NCBI RefSeq assembly: GCF_014635885.1 | Contig: NZ_BMDR01000003.1 | Coordinates: 372,001-436,000, forward strand | Origin: Acinetobacter vivianii | GTDB lineage: Bacteria; Pseudomonadota; Gammaproteobacteria; Pseudomonadales; Moraxellaceae | Reading direction: 5' to 3' | DNA: 64,000 bases | Part shown: one piece after another, positions 45,319 through 54,708 of the stretch | Numbering within the stretch: position 1 is the stretch's first letter | How the letters are laid out: each line of letters starts with the position of its first letter | Position numbers and translations under genes: made by a program | The notes under the pieces: model-generated | The model's database searches: none | Told to the model about the DNA's origin: nothing | Seen by the model: the letters and a program-made list of their open reading frames with translations, nothing else

Positions 45319-45909
45319 TTATTGGAGGGCTGCCGATAAAAATTCGAGTACTAAAGGTAATTTTTCTTCAAAATCATCCATTGCATGATTACCACCAGCG
45401 TCAGTTAAAATCAATGAGGATGGATGAACTGCACTATAATAGCGTTGAGCCTGACGATAATCCAAGACTTCATCGCCTTGTTGCAAAAGCACGAGAATTT
45501 TATCAGCATGCTTTAACTTCGTGTCAGCAATCGATTGTAATTGCTGCAATTGATCTGTATCAAGTGTCCAAGATTCAGTGACTTTGAGCGGGATTTGTTC
45601 AATGCCGAATAAATCTTGAAATAATTGCCATGGTTGCATAGCAGGATTAATCAGTACAGCAGGACAGCCATACTTTGCGACAAGGTATGTCGTATAAAAG
45701 CCACCAAGACTGCTTCCCACCAAAACCACTTTATCACGTGGTAAACTTTCGATAAGCTGAGAAAGCTGTGCAAGTACCTGATCAGGTGTCCGATTTAAAT
45801 CAGGTAAATGCACCTGAACATGATCGAGTCCTGCACAATATTGTTGCAATAATTGCCCTTTTATCGACATCGGGCTACTTCGAAAACCATGTAAATAAAT
45901 AATTTGCAT
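45319..45909 (-). CDS. yqiA: YqiA family esterase
   Basis: 196 aa small alpha/beta hydrolase. IIYLHGFRSSPMSIKGQLL at the N-terminus, nucleophile elbow VGSSLGGFYTTYL, acidic residue in QQGDEVLDY and terminal GGNHAMDDFE with the catalytic His. YqiA of E. coli is an esterase on acyl-CoA-like and nitrophenyl esters, physiological role unclear. Start at the ATG of MQIIYL rather than a TTG three codons upstream. Forms an operon with parE. Confidence 0.9.
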   Translation of the reverse strand: MQIIYLHGFRSSPMSIKGQLLQQYCAGLDHVQVHLPDLNRTPDQVLAQLSQLIESLPRDKVVLVGSSLGGFYTTYLVAKYGCPAVLINPAMQPWQLFQDLFGIEQIPLKVTESWTLDTDQLQQLQSIADTKLKHADKILVLLQQGDEVLDYRQAQRYYSAVHPSSLILTDAGGNHAMDDFEEKLPLVLEFLSAALQ

Positions 45910-46170
45910 ATGCACCAAAAGAGACAGCGGCTTGACTTACAGTGAAATAAATCACATTATTTTGCTTAATCGTTATGCAAATAACAATATTAAATACAGA
46001 TAAGCTCAATATTGTCGGACATAAAAAACGATACTGCACTCCGTTCATCAGTATTCTAAAAAAACTACTTATGAAAGATTTAAGATGTAAGCGTTTGTTG
46101 TAGTTTATCTAAATAGTATAACGTGAATCACTTCAAACCTTCGGTATATATCAAGGATGGGGAAATCAAT

Positions 46171-47517
46171 ATGCCAAGTTTAACACCTCTGCATGAAACC
46201 TACTGCAAGTGGGATCGTACGCCCCCGAGTCAGGCAGATGTTCTGGAGGGTTTGGCCCAGCTCGTCAGTACCAGCTTAAGCGGGGTGCACGAATTGGTGC
46301 AACTGGTACAAACTGAGGTATTACGGACAACGCTCGGTTTAAGTGCACAAAAAGCCAAGAATTTACAAAAACACCCGCAACTGCAAAAGTTCTACCAGTT
46401 TTCCTATGTGGCCCTACAAAAATACGGCAGCCATTTTCTTGCCCCTAATTTACGCCGCATTATCGCCAAATTCCCTATTCTGCATGACAAACCGCTGACA
46501 CCGACATTACATTTTGCAGTAGGTGCATTGAACGGCATTTTTGGTGATTTCTTTTTAAAGCAACATAATCCAATGGCATTGCCGATGGTGCTTTACGACC
46601 ACTATGGGTCTTTGCAGCAAGGAGAACTGACGGGCCGTGTCGTGATCCTGACACATGGTTTATGTATGAACCATCTAACTTGGTCTAACCATCGTTATGG
46701 CGGGATTGGGGAACGTCTGCTGGCTCAACGTGACAACAACACCATGTTGTATCTGAACTACAACACAGGGCGCCGAATTTCTGCCAATGGCCGTAGTTTT
46801 GCCAACACGCTCGAAGATCTGGTCCAGCGTAATCCACGTATTACCAGTATCGACCTGATTGGACATAGTATGGGTGGACTGGTTTCTCGCAGTGCCCTGT
46901 TTTATGGCAAGCAGAATCTATATCAATGGGTACATATGGTCGAGAACCTCGTCTGTATCGGCTCGCCACATCATGGTGCAGTACTGGAACGTTTTGGCTT
47001 TGTATTGCAGGATAAACTTGGTGCATTTCCATTTATCAGCCTGATTGGTCAGTTGGTCAATGTACGCAGTAACGGGATTCTAGATCTGCGCCACGGTAGC
47101 GTTCGTGATGATGATTGGGAACATAATGATGCACGTATTGGTTTTGCAGATGACAATCGTAAGCCCGCACCATTACCTTCGCATATCAATACTTTCCTGA
47201 TTGCAGGAACTTTAGAGTTTGAGAAGCTTCGTAATAAAGCACTCTCTGTGATTGGTGATTATCTGGTCAGTGTCAAAAGTGCTTTGGGCGAGCATCCAAA
47301 TCCTCGTTTTCAACTCAAGCTACCCGATACGCATAAAGCTGTTTTCTACGGACTGAACCATTTTGAAATTCAGTATCACTCCAGTGTAGCCGAGCAGATT
47401 ACGCGTTGGTTATATCCTGATGCGAGAGAAAAAGTGGAAGCTGGAGTACAGACACATATGATCAATGTACCAAACAATTATACCTTTGATGACTTAGAAG
47501 GGATTGTTGAGACCTAA
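46171..47517 (+). CDS. Alpha/beta hydrolase, lipase-like (GHSMGG motif)
   Basis: 448 aa from the ATG at 46171 (GGGGA 7 nt upstream); a GTG 16 codons earlier is weaker. About 160 helical residues precede the hydrolase domain: VVILTHGLCMNHLTW (oxyanion loop), SIDLIGHSMGGLVSRSA with the nucleophile Ser, and VCIGSPHHGAVLERFG, the PGAP1/lipase-type stretch. The His is probably in NHFEIQYH. No signal peptide. A cytoplasmic or membrane-associated acyl hydrolase is likely; substrate unknown. Confidence 0.82.
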   Translation: MPSLTPLHETYCKWDRTPPSQADVLEGLAQLVSTSLSGVHELVQLVQTEVLRTTLGLSAQKAKNLQKHPQLQKFYQFSYVALQKYGSHFLAPNLRRIIAKFPILHDKPLTPTLHFAVGALNGIFGDFFLKQHNPMALPMVLYDHYGSLQQGELTGRVVILTHGLCMNHLTWSNHRYGGIGERLLAQRDNNTMLYLNYNTGRRISANGRSFANTLEDLVQRNPRITSIDLIGHSMGGLVSRSALFYGKQNLYQWVHMVENLVCIGSPHHGAVLERFGFVLQDKLGAFPFISLIGQLVNVRSNGILDLRHGSVRDDDWEHNDARIGFADDNRKPAPLPSHINTFLIAGTLEFEKLRNKALSVIGDYLVSVKSALGEHPNPRFQLKLPDTHKAVFYGLNHFEIQYHSSVAEQITRWLYPDAREKVEAGVQTHMINVPNNYTFDDLEGIVET

Positions 47518-47518
47518 A

Positions 47519-47552
47519 AGATAAAAGCTCAGCTTTCTAGCTGGGCTTATCT
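47519..47552. terminator. Bidirectional hairpin between the lipase-like gene and the pseudogene
   Basis: AGATAAAAGCTCAGCT pairs with AGCTGGGCTTATCT around TTCT, with mismatches. Located between convergent reading frames. Confidence 0.65.
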
Positions 47553-47566
47553 ATTAATGAAATATT

Positions 47567-48106
47567 TTACTCTTTGAATTGATCGTAAACTCTATATTTA
47601 AAAATATTCCGAATTGATGTTTCTTGAAATAAATATCCATTAAGCACAGATACAATATTGCGATCACTTCCTGACTTTGCACAAGATAAATTCACATCCA
47701 CTGAATCTTCTATTCTAAAGCCTTCTTTTTTAAGCTTTGTACGATCTATTTCTCTGGAGTATACGAATGAATTACTATCATTATAAATCATAATAAGATC
47801 TGTCCGATTATGCTTCAGACAAGACCAGTAAATATAATAATTCTTATTTTTATATAAAATATGATTACATGTTCCTGTAGACATCCAGTTTTTATCTTTT
47901 AAGTTAAAACCAAGTTCTTTTACTAATTTTTTATTATCTTTATTAAAACTATCTTCCTAGATATCAGGACATTCCGTATCTTCTAAAACTTTTACTTGTA
48001 CAGCAACTTCATTCCAATATTTCTTGCACTATGCCATTCTTTCTGCATATACATAACCTGTGGTTAATAATAAACTTAATCCCATAATTATCTTTTTAAT
48101 TTTCAT
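47567..48106 (-). pseudogene. Exported hypothetical protein gene interrupted by two in-frame amber codons
   Basis: Reading from the ATG at 48106, a single frame of 180 codons including the stop runs to 47567 with a normal signal peptide (MKIKKIIMGLSLLLTTGYVY-A). It is broken only by TAG at codon 26 (48029-48031) and TAG at codon 50 (47957-47959). Both fit single-base changes from TGG (contexts ERMA-W-CKKYWNE and CPDI-W-EDSF). Downstream of the second stop 129 codons remain open, with four or more Cys in the whole frame. A Shine-Dalgarno AAGGAAA is present upstream. I do not recognise the family. The long intact frame implies recent decay; only the 105-codon distal part would appear as an ordinary open frame. 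Confidence 0.75.
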
Positions 48107-48285
48107 GACTCATATTTCCTTAAAATCCATAAATCCTGCTTTCAAATTATATAAAGATTATTATACCTTATAATCACGTCAAAAATTTCATCCAAGAATT
48201 ATTGCCAAAATAAAACTCATTTAGATAAACCCCCTAAATTCTATAGCTCTCTCTACAATAATACTAGTTTAATTAAATTTTAAAA
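48107..48285. other. AT-rich gap with no gene seen
   Basis: About 180 bp between the pseudogene start and the dsbB terminator. It should hold the promoter of the decayed gene; nothing else is recognisable. Confidence 0.4.
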
Positions 48286-48319
48286 AAACCCGAAATATAA
48301 ATCCTATATTTCGGGTTTT
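48286..48319 (-). terminator. Terminator of dsbB
   Basis: AAACCCGAAATATA pairs with TATATTTCGGGTTT around AATCC, with T run on the minus strand. Confidence 0.9.
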
Positions 48320-48341
48320 AGGGAAACTAAATAGTTGTCTG

Positions 48342-48848
48342 TTATTTTTTAACCACACTATAATTTCTAAATAGCTGCCATAAGCAGATCAATAAAATCA
48401 AGCTGAAATATAATAAAGACCACACTGGTAGTGATTGTCCCAAGAAAGTCCAGTCCACCACCGCACATTCGCCCGAACCCGAAAGTACTTCTTGCAGTAC
48501 AGTTTTCATTGGTAAGGCATCAACTAGATAATCCAGACCCGGACCACAGCTTGGCACTTTATCTGGCGGTAAACTTTGCAACCAGACATGACGTGCCGCC
48601 ACGCCAACCGACCAGCCAATCGATAAGGTCGCCAAGAACGCATAAAAACGTTTGAATCCACTTGAAACAGGGTTATGAATAAATGCAACCAGTGCAATTA
48701 ATCCCATTCCAATCAAGCCAAGGCGCTGGAAAATGCAAAGCGGGCAAGGATCCAAACCTTGCACATGTTCTAAATACAACGCAAATGAGATACCAATGAT
48801 GCTCGTCAGTACCAACAACGCACTCACTAAGCGGTAATTCCAACGCAT
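48342..48848 (-). CDS. dsbB: Disulfide bond formation protein B
   Basis: 168 aa inner-membrane quinone reductase that reoxidises DsbA. Four membrane segments; first periplasmic loop with the CxxC pair in DPCPLCIFQRLG (Cys about 35 and 38), second loop with the Cys pair in PSCGPGLDYL and GSGECAVVDW. WTFLGQSLPVWSLLYF is the usual fourth helix. All four essential Cys are present. Separated from gshA by a hairpin. Confidence 0.94.
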   Translation of the reverse strand: MRWNYRLVSALLVLTSIIGISFALYLEHVQGLDPCPLCIFQRLGLIGMGLIALVAFIHNPVSSGFKRFYAFLATLSIGWSVGVAARHVWLQSLPPDKVPSCGPGLDYLVDALPMKTVLQEVLSGSGECAVVDWTFLGQSLPVWSLLYFSLILLICLWQLFRNYSVVKK

Positions 48849-48868
48849 GGGAAATCCTCTAAAATATT

Positions 48869-48904
48869 AGGGTCTGTTGACCTGTTGCTCGTTCAACAGG
48901 CCCT
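48869..48904 (-). terminator. Hairpin overlapping the gshA stop codon
   Basis: AGGGCCTGTTGA pairs with TCAACAGACCCT (one mismatch) around a 12-nt loop. The gshA TAG is inside the left arm. There is no long T run, so it may attenuate rather than stop transcription into dsbB. Confidence 0.5.
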
Positions 48905-50480
48905 AGCGATATTGTGCAAGATATTGTTCAAAACTCATGTCGTTATCTTGTTCAAGTTGCGCCTGTTTTTGCAATGAAGTTTGCGCTAATTGCGCAAAGT
49001 ATTGTTTGGTTTCTTCACTCAGTGGATGCTGGTCATAGTGATCGACGTGTTGCTGCGCCATCACACTACCAAAGTTCCAGGTTCCACCATGTTGTAAGGT
49101 ATCTGCAATCACATGGGCTGAAAGTGTTTCTTCAACATGGTCCAAACGCTGCTGCATAATCTGGATCGCATCCTGATAAAGATGCGTATCTTCCATTTGA
49201 TCTAATAAAATCGCGCAACCTTGAATTGCATTTAAATGACGTTGTGCCCAGTCTTTTAACGCAATCGAGTTTGAGCCTTCTTCAATCTGTGCATCTCCTG
49301 CACGACCACGATTGACCACTTCAAGTTGATTACGATCAATCTGTTCCTGCTCTTCCGCAAATAGATCTGGACTGTCATTCAATAAACAATAGAGCGCGAG
49401 ACTTTCCAGAAAACCAGCCGAAATCTCGTCAATACCAATCGCGCTATATGGGTTCACATCGACTGCACGCAATTCTACATATCCAACACCACGGTTTTTC
49501 AATGCCTGAGATGGTGTTTCACCTGCTTGAGGCACCTGTTTTGGACGAACCAGACTATAGTATTCATTTTCAATCTGGAGCACATGATCATTGATCTGAA
49601 TTGGCTCACCCTGCTCATCATTTAAACCTAAATCGGTAAATGCAGGATAAGGGGTATGCACGGCTTTTTGTAATCCATCCAGATAATCATGCAGGTCATT
49701 GTAGTGAATACCCAGTTCTTTCTGTGCCGAGTTCTGATAACCCAAGCGTCCCATCCGCAAGGCGGTCGCTTCTGGTAAATATAAAGTTCCTTTTACCAAA
49801 GGCTGCAAATGATGTTCACGACCTGTCAGGAAACAGCGACATACCGATGGACTCGCGCCTAACATATACATGACCAGAGGAATTAAGCGGATAAAATTCC
49901 GGATCAAGCCAAAATAGCGATGACTACGATAATCTTGCAGACTGAGCTGTTTTAATTGTTCATCTTGCTCATGCTGCTGTAAGGCAATAAATAACTGGTC
50001 TGGAAAAGATAAATTATAGTGAACCCCTGAAATGGTCTGCATACGGCGACCATAACGTACCCCCAAACCACGGCGGTAAAGCGTTTTAAAACGACCGATA
50101 TTGGAAGAACCATATTGAGCCAGTTTAATATTTTCTTCGTTATCGTCCAGCATACAAGGCATGGATAAAGGCCACAGTCGTTCGCCTTCTTCCAGTTGCT
50201 GATGCACGACACTATGAATATCACTTAACTCATTTAAAGCTGCAGCAATCGTCGTTTGAGGAGTGGTAATAAACTCCATCAAGGCTTCTGAATAATCGGT
50301 GGTGATATGTGGATGTGTCAGTGCCGAACCCAAAGCTTCTGGATGATTTTTTTGTGATAAAAATCCATTACTTTGCATACGTAAACTTTCACGCTCAATC
50401 CCGCGTAACATCCCTTTTAATAGCGATGCATCTACCCAAGTTGGTATCACAGAGGAAGTAAGTGTGCTGGGTTGATTCAT
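48903..50480 (-). CDS. gshA: Glutamate--cysteine ligase
   Basis: First enzyme of glutathione synthesis, cytoplasmic, 525 aa, gamma-proteobacterial type. Motifs: RGIERESLRMQSNGFLSQ, TDYSEALMEFITTP, SGVHYNLSF, and RGVGYVELRAVDVNPYS, here recognised by GYVELRAVDVNP. Start chosen at the ATG of MNQPSTLTSS; a TTG 7 codons upstream is less likely. GshB is 35 kb away in this window; the two genes are not linked in an operon. Confidence 0.95.
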   Translation of the reverse strand: MNQPSTLTSSVIPTWVDASLLKGMLRGIERESLRMQSNGFLSQKNHPEALGSALTHPHITTDYSEALMEFITTPQTTIAAALNELSDIHSVVHQQLEEGERLWPLSMPCMLDDNEENIKLAQYGSSNIGRFKTLYRRGLGVRYGRRMQTISGVHYNLSFPDQLFIALQQHEQDEQLKQLSLQDYRSHRYFGLIRNFIRLIPLVMYMLGASPSVCRCFLTGREHHLQPLVKGTLYLPEATALRMGRLGYQNSAQKELGIHYNDLHDYLDGLQKAVHTPYPAFTDLGLNDEQGEPIQINDHVLQIENEYYSLVRPKQVPQAGETPSQALKNRGVGYVELRAVDVNPYSAIGIDEISAGFLESLALYCLLNDSPDLFAEEQEQIDRNQLEVVNRGRAGDAQIEEGSNSIALKDWAQRHLNAIQGCAILLDQMEDTHLYQDAIQIMQQRLDHVEETLSAHVIADTLQHGGTWNFGSVMAQQHVDHYDQHPLSEETKQYFAQLAQTSLQKQAQLEQDNDMSFEQYLAQYR

Positions 50481-50749
50481 ATTATAGGCTCGCTTATTCA
50501 AGATCAGCCGACCACATAAAAGGTAGCGACTTCGTCGACCATACAGACATCATGACAATGCCAATCCCTTCGACTCAGCCAATTATAACGACAATTATGA
50601 TCTAGTCATCTAGGCTCTGTTAACATTTCATAAATGCTTTTGACAGAAATCCCTGTTTAGTTTGGCAATTTTTATCACAATCTTGTTACATAAGACACGC
50701 TGAAATTGTGATTTTATTAAAAAATAAATCTTCTAGAGGAGACTCGCCC

Positions 50750-51289
50750 ATGCAAGCGCAAGACATTCTGAATTTTTGGTTTGACCCTGATCATCGTTCA
50801 CTGTGGTTCGCCAAAAGCGATGATTTTGATGCAAAAATTCGCGAGTCATTTCAAGAGATTCATCGTCAGGCAGCTCAGGCGGAACTTTGGTCATGGCGCA
50901 AAACCCCTGAAGGCCGTTTAGCTGAAATTATTGTACTTGACCAGTTCTCCCGAAACTTATATCGAGATCAGGCACAGGCCTTTGCTTACGACAGTCTGGC
51001 CTTGGCACTGTCACAAGAAGCGATTAGCCTACAATTAGATGCTCAACTCAGTCCTGATCAGCGCTCATTTTTATATATGCCCTTTATGCATAGCGAATCC
51101 AAACACATCCACGAATTTGCATTAAAATTATTCCAGCGCTTAGGCAATGAAATTAATTTAAATTTCGAGAAAAAGCATAAAGTGATTATTGATCGCTTTG
51201 GACGTTATCCGCATCGAAATAAAATTTTAGGGCGCGACTCGACACCAGAAGAACTGGAATTTTTAACACAACCGAATAGTAGCTTTTAA
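50750..51289 (+). CDS. DUF924 family protein
   Basis: 179 aa, helical. Starts MQAQDILNFWFDPDHRSLWF and carries the family stretches LAEIIVLDQFSRNLYRDQAQAF (core VLDQFSRNLYR), SFLYMPFMHSES and RFGRYPHRNKILGR. The fold resembles TPR-like helical bundles; no function is established. An AGAGGAG Shine-Dalgarno 8 nt upstream fixes the start. A lipoprotein gene follows 36 bp on. Confidence 0.85.
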   Translation: MQAQDILNFWFDPDHRSLWFAKSDDFDAKIRESFQEIHRQAAQAELWSWRKTPEGRLAEIIVLDQFSRNLYRDQAQAFAYDSLALALSQEAISLQLDAQLSPDQRSFLYMPFMHSESKHIHEFALKLFQRLGNEINLNFEKKHKVIIDRFGRYPHRNKILGRDSTPEELEFLTQPNSSF

Positions 51290-51325
51290 GTCGATCTCCC
51301 TCGACACTGAACATAGGAAAAGCAT

Positions 51326-51883
51326 ATGAAATCTTTATTAATATGCACACCGCTCCTTGTCGCACTGACATTTGCAGGATGTGCAACGGTTCCTTCCAAA
51401 CCCAGAACATTTGACCAGCTCGGTCAATTCACCGCTTATCCGTTAAATAACAAAACTTACCGTGTCGGTTTTCAGGCGGATAACAATTTGAGTTATGGTA
51501 CAGCAGAGGAAATCACCTTGCTCAAGGCAGCGCAAACCACCGTTAAAAATGGTTTCCGTTATTTTAGTGTGGTGGATGACCCAAGTAATGCCCGTCATAA
51601 AGCACCACGTCAGGCTGTGATTTATCCGACACCATCGTATTATCCTTATGGTTACTATCGTCGTCACCCAGCCTTTTGGCCTGATCCATTCTACGATACC
51701 CCACAAGTGGTCAATATTGATCCAATTCAAGTGTCGTATACTATCGAGTGTTTCAAGACTCAGCAGCAATCGCCAGATGCCTTTGATGCGCAACTGATTT
51801 TGCAATCTTTGGGGCCAAAATACGGTTTGAGTCCAACTGGAGAAGTGTTGCAGCCGCCTGCACCACCTCAAAATAAAAAGTAA
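51326..51883 (+). CDS. Lipoprotein, CC0125/CC1285-like
   Basis: 185 aa. Lipobox FAGC at Cys19 (LLVALTFAGCATVPSK), then a small beta domain (YRVGFQADNNLSYGTAEEIT, with TVKNGFRYFSVVDD) that resembles CC0125/CC1285 and DUF4136-type lipoproteins. A Tyr/Pro-rich stretch (YPTPSYYPYGYYRRHP) and a Pro-rich tail follow. Function unknown. It is 17 bp upstream of the DUF445 gene and likely co-transcribed. Confidence 0.72.
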   Translation: MKSLLICTPLLVALTFAGCATVPSKPRTFDQLGQFTAYPLNNKTYRVGFQADNNLSYGTAEEITLLKAAQTTVKNGFRYFSVVDDPSNARHKAPRQAVIYPTPSYYPYGYYRRHPAFWPDPFYDTPQVVNIDPIQVSYTIECFKTQQQSPDAFDAQLILQSLGPKYGLSPTGEVLQPPAPPQNKK

Positions 51884-51900
51884 GTTAAAAGGATGGCTCA

Positions 51901-53208
51901 ATGAGTTCAGTCGAAGAAATCCACGTACCTAGCCTACAAAGAAGTAAATACTTCGCCACCATGGCCCTGATTATTGCCGTGGTGTCATGGATTGCTTTAA
52001 TGGTTGCGGCGCATTTTCTCCCTGAATATAAATGGCTCATCCATATCTTTATGCTAGGCGCAGAAGCAGGCGTGGTAGGTGGCTTAGCCGATTGGTATGC
52101 GGTCACGGTCTTGTTCCGTAATCCCTTTGGCAGAATGCCTCTACCCAAACTATTGCGTGACCACACTGAAATTATCCCGCGTAACAAAGCCCGTATTGCC
52201 GAGTCGATGGGACGTTTTGTGCAGGAAAACTTCCTGTCGCCGCAAATTGTCGAACGCAGTTTACAAAATGCCGATATCAGTTTGGCCGTTGGACAATGGT
52301 TAGCCAATCCAAAGAATAATCAGCATGTAGTGCAGATGATTCAGCATACTGTGCCAAGAATTTTTGAATTTGTTAGCCAAGATCAAATTGCACACTTTGT
52401 CCAGAATAACAGTGTGCAATGGGTCAGAAGCACCAAGGTCAATAAGCTGGCCAGTGAAATGCTTCGTGCAGTGCTGGAAAATGATTTCCATCAGGATGTA
52501 TTACAACGCGGACTGGATCTGGCACATGAGTGGATGGTATCTCATCCTGAAGAAGCACGCGATTTATCACGTAAACTGTTTCAAGAGCTTGGTGTCTGGA
52601 AACTAGCCAAAGGCGCTAGCTGGATCGGGATTGATGTCCAGCAACGTACCATTGACTCGCTGATTGAAAAAGTTGAGTCGATGCTGGCCAATCCTGATCA
52701 TCCGTGGCGTCAGGATATTGAAACAACCACACATAATCTGATGCTGGAACTGGCAGATACCGAAAGCGAAGCCAGCCAACGTTTAAACCGTGGCAAAGAT
52801 GCATTGCTGGATAGCCCGCAAGTATTGAACTTTATTAGTGGTGCGGTCGCGATTCTATGTGATGCGATCAAGACCGATTTAATGCAGGAAGATTCAGGGA
52901 TTGCGACTAACTTACAGGCGGCGATACAGCAACTAGGTGAAAGCCTGATTCAAAATGAAAAAGTACGTCATGTGTTAAATGAAAAAATGGTTGGCTTGGC
53001 GACCAATTTCAGTGAGCAATACAGCGACAAGATCATTCGCTATATCAGTGAACGCATCCATGAGTGGGATTCACGTGAAATGATTGCCAAAATCGAAAGC
53101 GAGGTTGGCGGTGATTTGCATATGATCCGTGTTAACGGCGTGATTGTCGGGGCTTTTATCGGTTTAGCACTCGGTATTATACGTGCTATTGTGGAAAATG
53201 TTTTGTAA
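51901..53208 (+). CDS. DUF445 family membrane protein
   Basis: 435 aa. Two N-terminal membrane segments (about residues 17-37 and 42-66, including GAEAGVVGGLADWYAVTVLF, the family hallmark) are followed by a long helical soluble domain with LPKLLRDHTEIIPRNKARIA and repeated coiled-coil-like segments. A terminal membrane helix (GVIVGAFIGLALGIIRAIV) completes it. The family is widespread; no function known. Follows the lipoprotein gene. Confidence 0.88.
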   Translation: MSSVEEIHVPSLQRSKYFATMALIIAVVSWIALMVAAHFLPEYKWLIHIFMLGAEAGVVGGLADWYAVTVLFRNPFGRMPLPKLLRDHTEIIPRNKARIAESMGRFVQENFLSPQIVERSLQNADISLAVGQWLANPKNNQHVVQMIQHTVPRIFEFVSQDQIAHFVQNNSVQWVRSTKVNKLASEMLRAVLENDFHQDVLQRGLDLAHEWMVSHPEEARDLSRKLFQELGVWKLAKGASWIGIDVQQRTIDSLIEKVESMLANPDHPWRQDIETTTHNLMLELADTESEASQRLNRGKDALLDSPQVLNFISGAVAILCDAIKTDLMQEDSGIATNLQAAIQQLGESLIQNEKVRHVLNEKMVGLATNFSEQYSDKIIRYISERIHEWDSREMIAKIESEVGGDLHMIRVNGVIVGAFIGLALGIIRAIVENVL

Positions 53209-53260
53209 ATAAATCAAATCGTAAAGTTCTCTAGCTCAATTTAAGTTGGGATCAACTATC

Positions 53261-53358
53261 GTGACGGCGGCATGGATGCCGCCCGTAGTGTTGCGGCCTC
53301 AAGGATGGGCCGTCAGCACTACAAAGGATTTTTGTTACTTTTCATCCTTGAAAAGTAA
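53261..53358. repeat. Intergenic run of perfect hairpins after the DUF445 gene
   Basis: GGCGGCAT-GG-ATGCCGCC (53266-53283), GTAGTG...CACTAC enclosing GCGGCC/GGGCCGT (about 53285-53322), and TTACTTTTCA-TCCT-TGAAAAGTAA (53335-53358) follow one another. The last resembles the ACTTTT-hairpin of the 139-bp elements; the first two do not. Confidence 0.65.
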
Positions 53359-53453
53359 AACATGCCTATGCAAATTACATATAATTTCTCACAGCATATG
53401 AGGCTGTGCAGAGTCATCGTAAAAAAGAAATTAGATATTAAAAAGGACATCCG

Positions 53454-54608
53454 ATGTTGCAACTTCAGTCAAAACTCCCAAGCCAAGGCGTTACCATCTT
53501 TAGCGTAATGACTGAACTCGCACATCGCCTCAATGCCCTCAACCTGTCACAAGGCTTTCCCGATTTCCCAGCTCCACCGGCATTACTTGAAGCGCTTAGC
53601 CAAGCGACGCTCTCAGGCCATAACCAATATCCACCAGGTGATGGTGTGCTGGCTTTACGAGAACAACTCGCCACACAATTTTTACAACGCGATCAAATAC
53701 AACTTAATCCTGCCACTGAAATCACCATCACGTCAGGCGCAACCATCGCGATCTTTTGCACCATTCAAGCCTGCATTCATGCAGAAGATGAAGTGATCAT
53801 TTTTGATCCCAGCTATGACAGCTACGCCCCAGCAGTTCAACTGGCTGGTGGAAAATCCATTCATATCAACTTGGAAGCACCATCTTTTCAGGTGGATTGG
53901 CAAAAAGTCAAAGACAGTATCAATGCGAAAACCCGCATGATTATTGTGAATACGCCGCATAACCCAACGGGTGCAATCTGGTCAGAACAAGACTGGCGAC
54001 AACTGATTGAACTAATTCAAGATAAAAATATTGTGGTGCTATCAGATGAAGTCTATGAACATCTGGTATTTGATGGACAAAAGCACTTTAGCGCACTGCA
54101 ATTTCCTGAATTACGCGAACGCAGTTTTGTGATTGGTTCTTTCGGTAAAACCTACCATGTCACAGGCTGGAAAACCGGTTATTGTGTTGCCTCTCCGCAG
54201 CTGATGCGTCTGTTCCGCCAGATCTATCAGTTTGCCAATTTCTGTGGCAATACCCCTTGCCAGTTAGCCCTTGCCCATTACATGCAACAGCACCCTGAAC
54301 ATATTCAAGCGCTACCTCATTTTTATCAGGCAAAACGCGATCTGTTTAATACACACATTCAAGACTCACGCTTTCAATTCCTGCCTTCCCAAGGCACCTA
54401 TTTCCAGAATCTGGATTACAGCAACATTCGTCCAGATCTAAATGATGTTGAGATGTGCCAGTTCCTTGCGGAGCAACACAAAATCGTGGCGATTCCCATT
54501 TCAGTATTTTACCGACAAGCACCAGAATCACTGCGCTTGATACGATTCTGTTTCGCCAAGACTGATCAGACACTACAACGTGCAGGTGAAATCCTCCTAC
54601 AGTGTTGA
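53454..54608 (+). CDS. ybdL: Methionine aminotransferase, class I/II PLP enzyme (YbdL-like)
   Basis: 384 aa aminotransferase. NLSQGFPDFPAPPALLEAL, the TSGATIAIFCTIQA helix, IIVNTPHNPTGAIWS and SDEVYEHLVFDG are conserved; the PLP-binding Lys232 is in SFGKTYHVTGWKTGY. The GKTYHxTGWK form marks the methionine/kynurenine-type aminotransferase group to which E. coli YbdL belongs. Converts methionine and related amino acids to 2-oxo acids. Cytoplasmic; monocistronic. Confidence 0.85.
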   Translation: MLQLQSKLPSQGVTIFSVMTELAHRLNALNLSQGFPDFPAPPALLEALSQATLSGHNQYPPGDGVLALREQLATQFLQRDQIQLNPATEITITSGATIAIFCTIQACIHAEDEVIIFDPSYDSYAPAVQLAGGKSIHINLEAPSFQVDWQKVKDSINAKTRMIIVNTPHNPTGAIWSEQDWRQLIELIQDKNIVVLSDEVYEHLVFDGQKHFSALQFPELRERSFVIGSFGKTYHVTGWKTGYCVASPQLMRLFRQIYQFANFCGNTPCQLALAHYMQQHPEHIQALPHFYQAKRDLFNTHIQDSRFQFLPSQGTYFQNLDYSNIRPDLNDVEMCQFLAEQHKIVAIPISVFYRQAPESLRLIRFCFAKTDQTLQRAGEILLQC

Positions 54609-54708
54609 TCAACAAAAAATAAACCGAACGATAAAGTTCCCAGCATCGCTTATGATGGTATGTTGAAAAAAATAGATACGCTTCAGGATGAAGGGTGAAG
54701 GAAACTGA

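Noticed and set aside
47957..48031. Reading the two TAG codons as programmed recoding (readthrough or pyrrolysine)
   Set aside because: No supporting structure or recoding genes are seen; two TGG-to-TAG mutations are simpler.
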